Shown one piece after another: positions 42,068 through 51,926 of a stretch of 64,000 nt of DNA. Under the pieces are notes generated by a model. It had not been told where the DNA came from, made no database searches, and saw nothing but the letters and a program-made list of their open reading frames with translations. Every line of letters starts with the position of its first letter. Position 1 is the first letter of the stretch. Location of the stretch: positions 62,001-126,000 of the forward strand of contig NZ_BMMP01000012.1 of the NCBI RefSeq assembly GCF_014645895.1, given 5' to 3'. Origin of the DNA: Streptomyces daqingensis (GTDB lineage: Bacteria; Actinomycetota; Actinomycetes; Streptomycetales; Streptomycetaceae). Position numbers and translations under genes: made by a program.

Positions 42068-42733
42068 TCAGTTCGCGAAGTGGAGGCGGACCGCGCCGTC
42101 CGGCAGCCGCTCCACCGCGACCCGCGTCAGATCGCCGACGTGCACCGTCGGCCCGTACGCCGCCGCACGCGCGCCCACTCCGACGACCCGCATCCCTGCA
42201 GCCAGCGCCGCGGTGATGCCCGGACGCGAGTCCTCGAAGGCCACGCACTCCTCCGGGGCGAGCCCCAGTTCGGCGGCCCCCTTCAGGAAGCCCTCCGGGT
42301 CCGGCTTGCTCACGCTCACCTGCTCCGCGGTGACGCGGACGTCCGGCATGCGCACACCGGCCGCGGCCATGCGAGCCGTCGCCAGACCCGTGTCGGCGGA
42401 CGTGACCAGGGCGTGCGGCACTTGCCGCACCGCGGTCATGAACTCCACCGCGCCCCCGACCGGGACGATCCCGTCCAGCTCGCGCGTCTCCCGGGCCAGC
42501 AGGGCGCGGTTCTCCTCGTGGTTGACCTCCGCAGGGCGGCCGGGAAAGAGCTCGGCCATCGTCTGATGGCCCTGCCGCCCGTGGGCGGTGCGGAGCACGT
42601 CAGCGGGGTCGAGGCCCTTCGAGACCGCCCAGTCGCTCCATACGCGTTCGACGACGGCGTCGGAGTCGACCAGGGTGCCGTCCATGTCGAGCAGCAGGCC
42701 GCGGGCCGTGAGGGACGATCGGTGGTTCGGCAT
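42068..42733 (-). CDS. HAD-superfamily sugar phosphatase
   Basis: 221 residues, ATG at 42731-42733. Class I HAD motifs: 'LLLDMDGTLVDSD' (nucleophile DxDGT), 'ALVTSADTG' (motif II Thr/Ser), 'VSKPDPEGFLKGA' (Lys) and 'CVAFEDSRPGITAALAAGM' (acidic motif). The layout resembles DL-glycerol-3-phosphatase / 2-deoxyglucose-6-phosphatase types (GS1-like). Probably removes phosphate from a small sugar or polyol phosphate in the cytoplasm. No operon partner. Confidence 0.9.
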   Translation of the reverse strand: MPNHRSSLTARGLLLDMDGTLVDSDAVVERVWSDWAVSKGLDPADVLRTAHGRQGHQTMAELFPGRPAEVNHEENRALLARETRELDGIVPVGGAVEFMTAVRQVPHALVTSADTGLATARMAAAGVRMPDVRVTAEQVSVSKPDPEGFLKGAAELGLAPEECVAFEDSRPGITAALAAGMRVVGVGARAAAYGPTVHVGDLTRVAVERLPDGAVRLHFAN

Positions 42734-42896
42734 GCGGGGTGCGCTCCCTGGTCGGGTGACGTCCCGGGCGCAGCCGCGCCGCCCCTGAACCGGGGCCGGG
42801 AGCGTCGCCGGGGCCGTGCGTGATGCGGAAAGCCAAGGTGGCTCCGCCCGCCGGTCGAGGACGCCCATCCGTCAGGTATGAGCTCGGGCGGAACCA

Positions 42897-42919
42897 CTTT
42901 GTTTCATCACGATACAAAG
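42897..42919. promoter_or_regulatory. Nine-base inverted repeat upstream of the HAD gene
   Basis: CTTTGTTTC and GATACAAAG are arms with one mismatch, five bases apart (42897-42905, 42911-42919). The site is AT-rich in a GC-rich region and lies 164 bases upstream of the HAD start and just past the stop of the next minus-strand gene; it may be an operator. Confidence 0.4.
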
Positions 42920-42976
42920 AGCGGGGGCGGCGCGCCAGTGGGCGGCCCGCCCGCACTTCCGTCGGCCGCGTCCGGC

Positions 42977-44050
42977 TCAGCCCCTCGTCTGCGACTCCAG
43001 CACCTGGCGGGTGGACGGTCCGTACTCGCCGAAGCGGTCGCCCCGCACGTTGTTGCGCCCCTGGAAACGGGCGACAGCGCGGAACACGTCCTCGGAGTAG
43101 ACCCCGTCCTCCGGCTCGTCGTCGTCCAGCGCCCTGACCTGCTTGAGGCGGCGCTGCAGCTCCTCGACCTCCTCGCCCCGGTCGCCCGGCCGCAGCGTCT
43201 CCCCGCCCGGCTGCGTGGACTCCTGCGGCGGACGCGGCGGACGGTCCGGCCGCCCCTGGCCGCCGCCTTCGTCGTCGCCGTCGTCGTCCGGACTGCTGGG
43301 ATCCCCTGGGTCAGTGCTGGGGGCGGGCGGGACCGCGTCGCGGCCGGTGGGGTCCTCGTTGCCGCGGTCGGCACGCGAGGGGTCGTCGCCGGTACGGGAC
43401 GGAGCGGCGCTGGGCTCGGCCTCCCGCGTCTCCTTCTTGCTGCGCGACGGCGAATCGGTCGGTCCGCCGCTGGGGATCTCGGGGAGGGCGCGGTCCTCCT
43501 CGCTGAGGCTCCGGTCGTCGCCGGCGTCGTCACCGGTGAACGCCTGCGTCGTCAGCAGGCCCGCACCGAGCGCGGCGACCACACCGGCCGCCGCCATGGC
43601 CACGGCACCGCGGCGGCGCTTCGGGGCGTCGTCGTGGGCGGCCGCTCGCCGCCTCCCGCCCCGCCCCGGCGCGCGCCTGCGGCCCGAACCCGCCCGCAGC
43701 GAGACGGACGGCTCGTATGCCGCGCCCGCCTCCGGGTGGTCGCCGGGCGCGGCGGGGTCGTCCTCGTACTGGCCGTTCGGGTCGCGCGGACCGTTCGGGT
43801 CGTCGGCGGCGTTCAGGCCGTCCGGGCTCACGGCGGGCAGCTCCGCCGTCTCACCCGTACCGCACCGGGCGAACGGCTCCAGATCGGGCGTCGACCGGTC
43901 CGGGTCGCAGGGCTCCGGCAGATCCACATACGGGCGTATGTGCATCGGGTCGACGTGCTCGGCCGTGAACGGGCCCACGCAGCCGCAGGACGTCGCCCCG
44001 TCCGCCGCGAGTTCGGCCCCGCACCCCGGGCAGCATCTGTGCGCCGTCAT
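42977..44050 (-). CDS. Zinc-ribbon, single-TM, extracytoplasmic peptidoglycan-binding protein
   Basis: 357 residues, ATG with GGGAGGGG upstream. N-terminal Cys cluster 'CCPGCGAELAADGATSCGC' looks like a zinc ribbon. A basic region 'RRRAPGRGGRRRAA' and 'KRRRGAVAMAAAGVVAALGA' start one membrane helix near residue 160. Then comes a Ser/Pro/Asp-rich linker of about 100 residues, and a C-terminal peptidoglycan-binding domain (PG_binding_1): 'LRPGDRGEEVEELQRRLKQV', 'DGVYSEDVFRAVARFQ', 'GEYGPSTRQVLES'. Cytoplasmic zinc ribbon joined to an outside wall-binding domain suggests a link between wall state and an inside partner. Function not established. Confidence 0.82.
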   Translation of the reverse strand: MTAHRCCPGCGAELAADGATSCGCVGPFTAEHVDPMHIRPYVDLPEPCDPDRSTPDLEPFARCGTGETAELPAVSPDGLNAADDPNGPRDPNGQYEDDPAAPGDHPEAGAAYEPSVSLRAGSGRRRAPGRGGRRRAAAHDDAPKRRRGAVAMAAAGVVAALGAGLLTTQAFTGDDAGDDRSLSEEDRALPEIPSGGPTDSPSRSKKETREAEPSAAPSRTGDDPSRADRGNEDPTGRDAVPPAPSTDPGDPSSPDDDGDDEGGGQGRPDRPPRPPQESTQPGGETLRPGDRGEEVEELQRRLKQVRALDDDEPEDGVYSEDVFRAVARFQGRNNVRGDRFGEYGPSTRQVLESQTRG

Positions 44051-44170
44051 CCCGGCCCCTCCCTGGGTCTCACCACCGCACTCCGTGCACGGCCGCTCCA
44101 CCCGAATCGCCAGTGACTGTCCAGCCGTGCACCTTACGCGGGGCGAGGACACCCGGGTCAACCGGAGTCC

Positions 44171-44204
44171 GGAATGACACCCCAAGGGTGACGATCGTCA
44201 TTCC
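44171..44204. promoter_or_regulatory. Nested palindromes GGAATGAC...GTCATTCC and TGACGATCGTCA
   Basis: Arms 44171-44178 and 44197-44204 are perfect (GGAATGAC/GTCATTCC). A separate 12-base perfect palindrome TGACGATCGTCA occupies 44189-44200. They lie about 120 bases upstream of the peptidoglycan-binding gene's start and are likely operator sequence. Confidence 0.45.
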
Positions 44205-44272
44205 GCGCGGCATTCCGCCGCACCACCCCAACTGACGCCGTAGCCAGGACATTCGGGAACTCCCCGAACAGC

Positions 44273-44313
44273 GGACCGGGCCCCCGTCGGGAAACGCGTC
44301 CCGCCGGGAGCCC
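44273..44313 (-). terminator. Hairpin downstream of the lipoprotein gene
   Basis: CCGGGC (44273-44278) pairs with GCCCGG (44308-44313), with an inner CGGGA...TCCCG stem. It lies about 110 bases past the lipoprotein stop. Confidence 0.5.
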
Positions 44314-44422
44314 GGAATCGCCACGGCTCAGGTGGCCGAAAACCGCCGTGCGACCACCACTCCACGATCGCTCAACCAGGTCACACATGCGGCTACTTCA
44401 GCAGATTTGCGGACAGGGCCGG

Positions 44423-45514
44423 TCAGCGCGCGCTCTTCGGCGCCTGCCAAGTGAGCGTCTCCGCCCCGCCGTCCTTCGGAGTGAAGGCGACCGCGATGGG
44501 CGAGTCGCCCTTGGGGACGAGGAAGACCGAGCACTCCGTCACCGACCCCTTGGGCTTCAGGAACCCGTCGGGCTTCGCCTTCGGGCACGGCGCGAAGGCC
44601 CGTCCGCTGAGGTCGATCAGCGTCAGATGCTGGGCGGGCCTCCCGCTGACCGCGCGCAGTTCGATCTGCTGGTTCAGCTGCGGAAGCAGCTTGTGCGCAC
44701 CGTCGTTGCGGTACTCGAACGTCACGTAGTACGGGACCGACTTCTTCTGCTCGCCGCGCAGCTTGAAGCTGCTGAGGTCCGAGAGGCTTCCGCTCCGGAC
44801 GCTCTTGGGAGTCGCCCGCACCTTCACCGTACGGCCGTCGGCGTCCTCGACCTCGGTCTGCCCGGCCTTCCCGAACGGCAGGACCCCGCTGGGCGGTTCG
44901 CCCTCGCCCTTCCCGGCCTTCCAGATGACGGGGGCGGTCTGCCGGCCCTCTCCGTCCGTGCCCGTGTAGGAGACGACCACGGGCTCCCGGTCCTTCGGCA
45001 TCATCACGATGGAGCAGGCGGTGGCCTTGCCGCCCGGCTTCAGCTCCTCCGGACCGCTCTTGGCGCACGCCTCGGGCAGACCCGACTTCCCGGACAGCGA
45101 GGTCCCGAAGACGGTGATCCGCTTGCCCGCCTGCCCGTCCGCTCCCGCGAGCGCGAAGTCCCGCTCGGGGGACGGGCGTTCCAGCGTCTTCTCGCCCTTG
45201 TTCACGAAGGAGACGGTCAGGTAGTACGGCACCATCTTCTTCAGGTCGCCGTCGAGCCGGACGTCCTTGAGGTCCGCGGCGGACCCCCGCGCCAACTCGC
45301 TGGGGGCGGCCTCGAGAAGGTGCGACTCCTTCTTCAGGTCCGTCCACGTGATCTTCTGCTGCGCACCGTCCACCTTGATCGGACGGGCCTGAACCACATC
45401 CTTCTGCGGCGCCTCCTCCGCGGCGGGCTTCCCGCCCGACTCGCCGCCGCTACAAGCCGTCGCGAACAGTGCGATCGCACACATGCCCGCTGCTATGCCT
45501 GCAGGTCTCTTCAT
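44423..45514 (-). CDS. Lipoprotein with two copies of a beta-sandwich domain
   Basis: 363 residues. Lipoprotein signal: 'GIAAGMCAIALFATACSGG' with Cys21 as lipidation site. Two related halves: 'VPYYLTVSFVNKGEKTL' ... 'CAKSGPEELKPGGKATACSI' ... 'VSYTGTDGEG' and 'VPYYVTFEYRNDGAHKL' ... 'CPKAKPDGFLKPKGSVTECSV' ... 'AVAFTPKDGG'. Each half has a Cys pair likely to form a disulfide, so the repeat is an internal duplication. The fold resembles DUF4352-type immunoglobulin-like domains. Function unknown; surface exposed on the membrane. Confidence 0.85.
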   Translation of the reverse strand: MKRPAGIAAGMCAIALFATACSGGESGGKPAAEEAPQKDVVQARPIKVDGAQQKITWTDLKKESHLLEAAPSELARGSAADLKDVRLDGDLKKMVPYYLTVSFVNKGEKTLERPSPERDFALAGADGQAGKRITVFGTSLSGKSGLPEACAKSGPEELKPGGKATACSIVMMPKDREPVVVSYTGTDGEGRQTAPVIWKAGKGEGEPPSGVLPFGKAGQTEVEDADGRTVKVRATPKSVRSGSLSDLSSFKLRGEQKKSVPYYVTFEYRNDGAHKLLPQLNQQIELRAVSGRPAQHLTLIDLSGRAFAPCPKAKPDGFLKPKGSVTECSVFLVPKGDSPIAVAFTPKDGGAETLTWQAPKSAR

Positions 45515-45868
45515 CGGATCAGTCCACCCCGTCGTCCTGTTGCAGTATCGAATTTCGCGTGATGCCGCTGCGCCGCAGCTCATGGCCGCCGGATCGCAGG
45601 AGCAACAGAGTAAGCGCACCGCGGCACTTCCCGGGCACGGTACGAACGAGGCGCAGCGGGAACGGCACTGCGGGGGACGACGGGACGACGGGAAGGCTCT
45701 GGGGCGGGAAGCACCGGGGGACGGGGGTCGGGGCTGGGGCCGGAAGGGCACACGGAGTCTGCCGGGACCAGGGGACGTCGTAGGGCACCGCCCCCCGTCG
45801 CGACAGCGCGACGGGCGCGGGAGCGGCACGACTCCGCGCGGCGTACCGCCCCGGCTCCCCGCCCGGGG
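45515..45868. other. Intergenic region upstream of the lipoprotein gene
   Basis: 354 bases between the exporter stop (45869) and the lipoprotein start (45514), both on the minus strand, so it should hold the lipoprotein promoter. An AT-richer patch lies near 45540-45560 (CAGTATCGAATTTCGCG). No gene recognised. Confidence 0.4.
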
Positions 45869-46453
45869 TCAGGGCGTAGCCGCCTCGTACAGGCTGAACG
45901 CGGCCAGACCGACCATGAGAAGCGCCGCGACCTTGGTGATCAGACGCAGCGGCACGAACCGCATCAGCGTGCGCCCGCCGAGGATGCCCAGCGCGGCCAC
46001 CGCCCACAGGGCGAGCACCGCACCCAGGCCCACGGAGAGCGGATCGTCGTAGCGTGCCGCGAGGTTGGCCGTCATGATCTGCGTGAGATCGCCGAACTCC
46101 GCGACCAGGATGAGCATGAAGCCGCTGGAGGCGACCTTCCAGAAGGACTGATCGGCGGGCGTCCTTACCTGCTCCTCGTCCTCGTCGTCCTTCTTCAGCC
46201 ACAGCACCAGCGCCCCCGCGAGGAACAGCACGCCCACGACGGCCTGCAGAAGGCGCTGCGGCAGCAGGGTGAGGACGCTGCCCGCCGCGACGGCCAGCAC
46301 GACGTGCACCACGAAAGCGGCGGCGACACCGGCGAACACGTACGAGGCGCGGTATCGGGTGCCCAGCATGAGCCCGGCGAGGGCGGTCTTGTCGGGCAGC
46401 TCGGCGAGAAAGACGACGCCGAAGACGAGGGCGGCGACGGAAAGGCTGATCAC
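45869..46453 (-). CDS. TMEM165/GDT1 family manganese exporter
   Basis: 194 residues, GTG with GAGGAG eight bases upstream. Six helices in two repeats, each with the family motif: 'FLAELPDKTALAGLMLG' (ExPDKT) and 'LVAEFGDLTQIMTANLA' (ExGDxT). The two acidic clusters form the ion path. An acidic loop 'KKDDEDEEQ' joins the halves. Family members export Mn(2+) in exchange for protons, or exchange Ca(2+). The yybP-ykoY riboswitch in the leader (46541-46718) supports Mn(2+) as the signal and substrate. Confidence 0.93.
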   Translation of the reverse strand: MISLSVAALVFGVVFLAELPDKTALAGLMLGTRYRASYVFAGVAAAFVVHVVLAVAAGSVLTLLPQRLLQAVVGVLFLAGALVLWLKKDDEDEEQVRTPADQSFWKVASSGFMLILVAEFGDLTQIMTANLAARYDDPLSVGLGAVLALWAVAALGILGGRTLMRFVPLRLITKVAALLMVGLAAFSLYEAATP

Positions 46454-46540
46454 GGGAGCTCCTCGGAGCCTGTGCTGCCGTGCCGTCGCAGCGCACACCT
46501 CGGCACGACAGCGTCGACAGATGCAATACGGACGCTGCTT

Positions 46541-46718
46541 GCCGAAGGTCTCGCTGGTGCCGCGACCGCGCACAGCCCGTTTCCCACGGACTGACGCGAG
46601 TGCCGCACTCCGGGCGCCGGGGCGGGCCACCCGCCGGCGCGGCTGCCGTGAGGCTGCGCCGCGCGGAGAGGGAACGCCCAGTATGTCGACGGTCCGGCGA
46701 AGAGCTACTCCCCTTCTG
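46541..46718 (-). ncRNA. yybP-ykoY manganese riboswitch
   Basis: Minus strand starts AAGGGGAGTAGC (46706-46716), then ATACTGGGCG (about 46676-46685), a GC-rich variable arm, and closes with GCGAGACCTTCGG (46542-46554). These are the conserved ends and loop words of the yybP-ykoY class. It lies 88 bases upstream of the TMEM165-type gene, its usual target. Mn(2+) would favour expression. Confidence 0.88.
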
Positions 46719-47230
46719 CCGCCGCCCAGGCTAGACGACGCGCCGCTCGACTGCGATCGCGCACCGTCGATCCGGCACCCGGCGACCCGGCGACCTGGCG
46801 ACCCGGCGGCCCGGCATGGGCGAGCCCGGCACCGGCCATGCGGCAGCCGTCCGCGCGGCGAGTGACAGGAGCGAGCGGGCGCGGGCGGACGAGGGAACCG
46901 CCGGGAGGACGTGGACCGCCAAGACCCCGGGGGCGAGTGCTGAAACGGGCGCACCGCCCTGTCAGCGGCCGGCACAGAGGCAGCCGGCTCCCCAGGCAGC
47001 CGGCTCGTAAGACACCGAGCTGGCACAGAAGGGGCGCATCGCAACTTAGGGGGCGCGCCGAGCTGTTGCGAGCCTGCGCACGCAACAGCCAAAAGTGCCA
47101 TAGGGCTTGATGTGACGTGGACACGTCGTCAGGCTGTTACCTGGCGCCTGCCTTCCGGAAACCAGAGGTCGGCATCGTCGGACAACGAGGTGCACACCTC
47201 GAAATAGCCCCCCACACCGGAGGAGTTCGT
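46719..47230. other. Intergenic region with tandem repeats and an inverted repeat
   Basis: About 510 bases between the riboswitch and the HNH nuclease gene. 46772-46818 holds about 5.5 copies of an 8-base unit (CCGGCGAC). A duplicate of AGGCAGCCGGCTC lies near 46977-47006. 47062-47089 is a perfect inverted repeat (GCTGTTGCG, 10-base gap, CGCAACAGC). Promoters for both divergent transcripts should be here. Confidence 0.5.
47062..47089. promoter_or_regulatory. Nine-base perfect inverted repeat
   Basis: GCTGTTGCG (47062-47070) and CGCAACAGC (47081-47089), ten bases apart, upstream of the secreted nuclease gene. It could be an operator or a short hairpin. Confidence 0.5.
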
Positions 47231-47896
47231 ATGCAAAAGGGCATACGCACAAAGCTCTACGCGCGTCGACGCAAGTCGGTCATAACGGCCGCTCTCGCTG
47301 CTCCCTGCGCCGGGCTGCTGCTGTTCATCGGCGCCCCCGCCCAGGCCGAGCCGCCGGCACCGCCGAGCGCTTCCGAGGCGAAGACCATGCTCGAGGGCCT
47401 CACGGAGAAGGCCGAGGGCTCGATGGACGGCTACGACCGCGAGAAGTTCCCGCACTGGAGCAACCAGGGCGACGGATGCGACACCCGCGAGGTCGTCCTC
47501 AAGCGGGACGGATCCGGCGTGGAGACGGGCGACGACTGCCGTCCGACGAGCGGCACCTGGAAGAGCCCGTACGACGGCGGCAGCTGGACGGACCCCTCCG
47601 ACGTCGACATCGACCACATGGTGCCGCTCGCGGAGGCCTGGACCTCGGGCGCCAGCTCCTGGACGGACTCCGAGCGCGAGAAGCTCGCCAACGACCTGGA
47701 CATCGCACAGCTGCTCGCGGTCACGGACAACGTGAACCAGTCGAAGAGCGACCGCGACCCCGCCGAGTGGATGCCGCCGGAGTCCGGCTATCACTGCACC
47801 TACGCCCGGATGTGGGTCTGGGTGAAGGACACCTACGACCTGACCGCGGACTCCGCCGAGAAGAGCGCCCTCTCGGAGGCCCTGGGCACCTGCTGA
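47231..47896 (+). CDS. Secreted HNH-family nuclease (GmrSD/DUF1524 type)
   Basis: 221 residues, ATG with AGGAG five bases upstream. Signal peptide: 'RRRKSVITAALAAPCAGLLL' to 'GAPAQA'. Nuclease core: 'SDVDIDHMVPLAEAWTSG' (catalytic His in DHMVPL), 'LANDLDIAQLLAVTDNVNQS' with Asn, 'KSDRDPAEWMPP', then 'YARMWVWVKDTYDLT'. Two Cys pairs (GDGCDT/DDCRPT; YHCTY/GTC) suit an exported protein. It probably degrades extracellular DNA or RNA for nutrition or during development; no immunity gene is adjacent. Confidence 0.9.
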   Translation: MQKGIRTKLYARRRKSVITAALAAPCAGLLLFIGAPAQAEPPAPPSASEAKTMLEGLTEKAEGSMDGYDREKFPHWSNQGDGCDTREVVLKRDGSGVETGDDCRPTSGTWKSPYDGGSWTDPSDVDIDHMVPLAEAWTSGASSWTDSEREKLANDLDIAQLLAVTDNVNQSKSDRDPAEWMPPESGYHCTYARMWVWVKDTYDLTADSAEKSALSEALGTC

Positions 47897-47902
47897 CGCA
47901 GG

Positions 47903-48298
47903 GAGCCCCGCTCCTGTCGTAGAGCACCGCTCCAAGGACATCGGCCGTAGAGCAGTGGCCGTAGAGCACTGGTGATTGAGCAGCGGGCGTGGAGCACTGC
48001 TCCGGGTTTGCGCCGCTCCCCCAGGGGATCGGATCGCGGACCGGAGCAGTGCTCTTTTCGTGGGTCGGCGATCGCGGCGATAGACGTGGTGCTGGCGACG
48101 CGCGGCGCAGCAAGCTGGTGGAGCACTGCTCGGGCCGCAGAGCGGGCACTGGCGAGAGAGCAACGCTCTCGGCACGGACAGCGCGAATGCTGCAGAGCGG
48201 CGCGCACATCCGAGAGCGCCGCTCCCCCGAACTCACCGCACACACTCCAGAGCACCGCTCTCATCCAGCACCCCCAGTCAAAACCAAGAGCATCGCTC
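47903..48298. repeat. Array of GAGC-NNN-GCTC palindromes
   Basis: Eleven-base palindromic words, gagc-NNN-gctc, start at 47903, 47922, 47992, 48044, 48121, 48158, 48214, 48250 and 48288 (perfect arms), with imperfect copies at 47950, 47964 and 47978. The commonest form is GAGCACTGCTC. The copies at 47950-48002 form a 14-base tandem (GTAGAGCACTGGTG-like). At 48158 arms extend to GAGAGC/GCTCTC. Spacing elsewhere is 36-77 bases. No gene is supported in this 556-base gap. It could be a protein-binding array. Confidence 0.85.
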
Positions 48299-48452
48299 TC
48301 GTCGGCTGCCGACCCCCAGCCCCGCCCCGATCGAGGCCGACACCCCACGGCCAAAAGTCACGAAAAAGTACAGAGGAACGTTCCCGGCGCAGGAAACTCG
48401 CCGATCTCCTCGGTCGTTCCGTAGCGTTGCGAGCGACGGAGGGAGAACTTCC

Positions 48453-50258
<1,806 letters not shown>

Positions 50259-50386
50259 CTGCTGAGACAGAGCCGAGATCGTTCCCGCACGCCCCGGTCA
50301 CCACACCGGTGCCGCTCACGCGTACTCTGTCCCGACGCAGTTGAACGCTCGGGGGACGGACGCGAAGGGGACGAACGGGGGAGACA

Positions 50387-51100
50387 GTGCTGGAAATCCT
50401 GGGGTCCGTGACCGGATCCCCATGGATATACGGGGTGATCGCAGTATCCGTCCTGCTGGACGTCTTCGTTCCAGTGCTGCCCAGCGGGGTGCTGGTCGTC
50501 GCGGCGGCCACCGCCGTTGCCGGGACCACCGCCGCAGATGCCGCCGACCTCCCGAGTCATGCACGCCGTGCCGCTGAGAGCCCGCATCTCCCCGAGATCG
50601 TGGCCCTCGTGCTGTGCGCCGCGACCGCGTCCGTGGTGGGGGACCTCGTGGCGTACCGCCTGGCCCGGCGGAACGGAGGGCGCTTCGGCCGGGTGCTCTC
50701 CCGCTCCCCCCATCTCCGGGCGGCCCAGGAGAAGTTGGGACACGCCCTGGCGGGCGGCGGAGGCGCGCTGGTCGTACTGGCCCGGTTCGCCCCGGCGGGA
50801 CGTTCGGTGGTGAGCCTCACCGCGGGCGCCGCTCACCGGCGCGCGAAGGACTTCGTGCCCTGGTCCGCTCTGGCAGGGCTGACCTGGGCCGCGTACAGCG
50901 TGAGCCTGGGGTACTTCGGGGGCCGCTGGCTGGGAGCCTCGTGGCTGGGGACGGCCGTGTCGGTGCTGGCGCTGTTCGCGGCGGGCACCCTGGCCGCGTA
51001 CGTGCTGCGCCGCAGGCCCCGCTGCGACGCCGCACAGCCGGAAGCAAGCGGTGAACCCGGGGCGGAGGACGGGGAGTTCGAGACCGTGCAGCCGGTGTGA
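50387..51100 (+). CDS. DedA/VTT-family membrane protein
   Basis: 237 residues, GTG start. Helices with the DedA/SNARE-associated pattern: 'VLLDVFVPVLPSGVLVVAAA', 'VLCAATASVVGDLVAYRLAR', 'LVVLARFAPAGRSVVSLTAG' (the conserved R-F-x-P-x-R turn) and 'LAGLTWAAYSVSLGYFGG'. The family flips lipids such as undecaprenyl phosphate or phosphatidylethanolamine. Here substrate is unknown. Acidic C-terminal tail. Confidence 0.85.
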   Translation: MLEILGSVTGSPWIYGVIAVSVLLDVFVPVLPSGVLVVAAATAVAGTTAADAADLPSHARRAAESPHLPEIVALVLCAATASVVGDLVAYRLARRNGGRFGRVLSRSPHLRAAQEKLGHALAGGGGALVVLARFAPAGRSVVSLTAGAAHRRAKDFVPWSALAGLTWAAYSVSLGYFGGRWLGASWLGTAVSVLALFAAGTLAAYVLRRRPRCDAAQPEASGEPGAEDGEFETVQPV

Positions 51101-51272
51101 GACCCGGCGTCCCGGAGTCGGCCGCGTCCGCGCCCCCGGACGCCATGCCCTCCGTGCGGCTCCCCCTCTCCCCTCTACGGCCCGGGGTACGGCTTCCCGG
51201 TGACCCGCCCGGCCCGGTCGTTGACGGCACCACGGGAAAACCACGTGCCCCCGCGCCTCCCCAGCGACGACG

Positions 51273-51815
51273 ATGAGCCGCATGAGTTCACCATCGGACC
51301 CGCTGGGCCCTTCCTGGACGACCCGCGCCGAACGCCCTGAGGACACCGCGGCAGTGCGGCGCATCACTCTCGCGGCCTTCGAGACCCCGGACGAAGCCGA
51401 TCTCGTCGACGCGCTCCGCGAGGACCCCGGCGCCTGGCTCCCGCACCTGTCGCACCTGGCCCTCTCCGGCGAGGAGGCCGTCGGCACCGCGCTGCTGACC
51501 CGGTGCCGCATCGGTGACTCCCCCGCTCTCGCCCTCGCGCCCTGCGCCGTCCTGCCGGAGCATCAGGGGCGGGGCGCGGGCAGTGCGGCCATCCGCTCCG
51601 CCCTGGACGCGGCACGAGCAGCGGGCGAACGCGCCGTCGTGGTCCTCGGACACCCGGCGTACTATCCGCGCTTCGGCTTCTCCCCCTGCTCCGGATTCGG
51701 CATCGTGCCCCCGCACGGGCAGGAGTGGCCCGATGACGCGTTCCTGGCGCTCTCCCTCGACGGGGGCGAACTGCCGCGCGGCACGGTCCACTACGCGCCG
51801 GCGTTCGGGCTCTGA
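51273..51815 (+). CDS. GNAT N-acetyltransferase (YhbS-like)
   Basis: 180 residues. 'TTRAERPEDTAAVRRITLAA' opens the fold; 'CAVLPEHQGRGAGSAAIRSAL' is the acetyl-CoA loop (QxxGxG/A); 'VVVLGHPAYYPRFGFSPC' is the YhbS hallmark. Start may be the ATG at 51273 or 51282, with no strong site before either. Acceptor unknown. Confidence 0.88.
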   Translation: MSRMSSPSDPLGPSWTTRAERPEDTAAVRRITLAAFETPDEADLVDALREDPGAWLPHLSHLALSGEEAVGTALLTRCRIGDSPALALAPCAVLPEHQGRGAGSAAIRSALDAARAAGERAVVVLGHPAYYPRFGFSPCSGFGIVPPHGQEWPDDAFLALSLDGGELPRGTVHYAPAFGL

Positions 51816-51926
51816 CCGCCCCGGCCGCTCGGGGCACGTCGACTCGCTCTGGGAGGGGCGTCCCCGGCACGACGGCCGCCGGGAACACCCCCACGGCTGC
51901 CAGGCGGAAGGGCCGAACCGACCTGT

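Larger units (their letters stand above)
44051..44422. other. Intergenic region with operator-like repeats and a terminator
   Basis: 372 bases between the lipoprotein stop (44423) and the start of the peptidoglycan-binding protein. It carries an inverted repeat at 44171-44204 and a hairpin at 44273-44313, listed separately. No gene seen. Confidence 0.55.

Noticed and set aside
47903..48298. CRISPR array
   Set aside because: The repeated word is only 11 bases, spacing is irregular, and there are no cas genes.
47721..48354. Minus-strand readings with repeated EQCST/EHCSG peptides
   Set aside because: The peptide repeats are a by-product of the GAGCACTGCTC palindromes read in frame; no ribosome site, and the frame enters the nuclease gene antisense.
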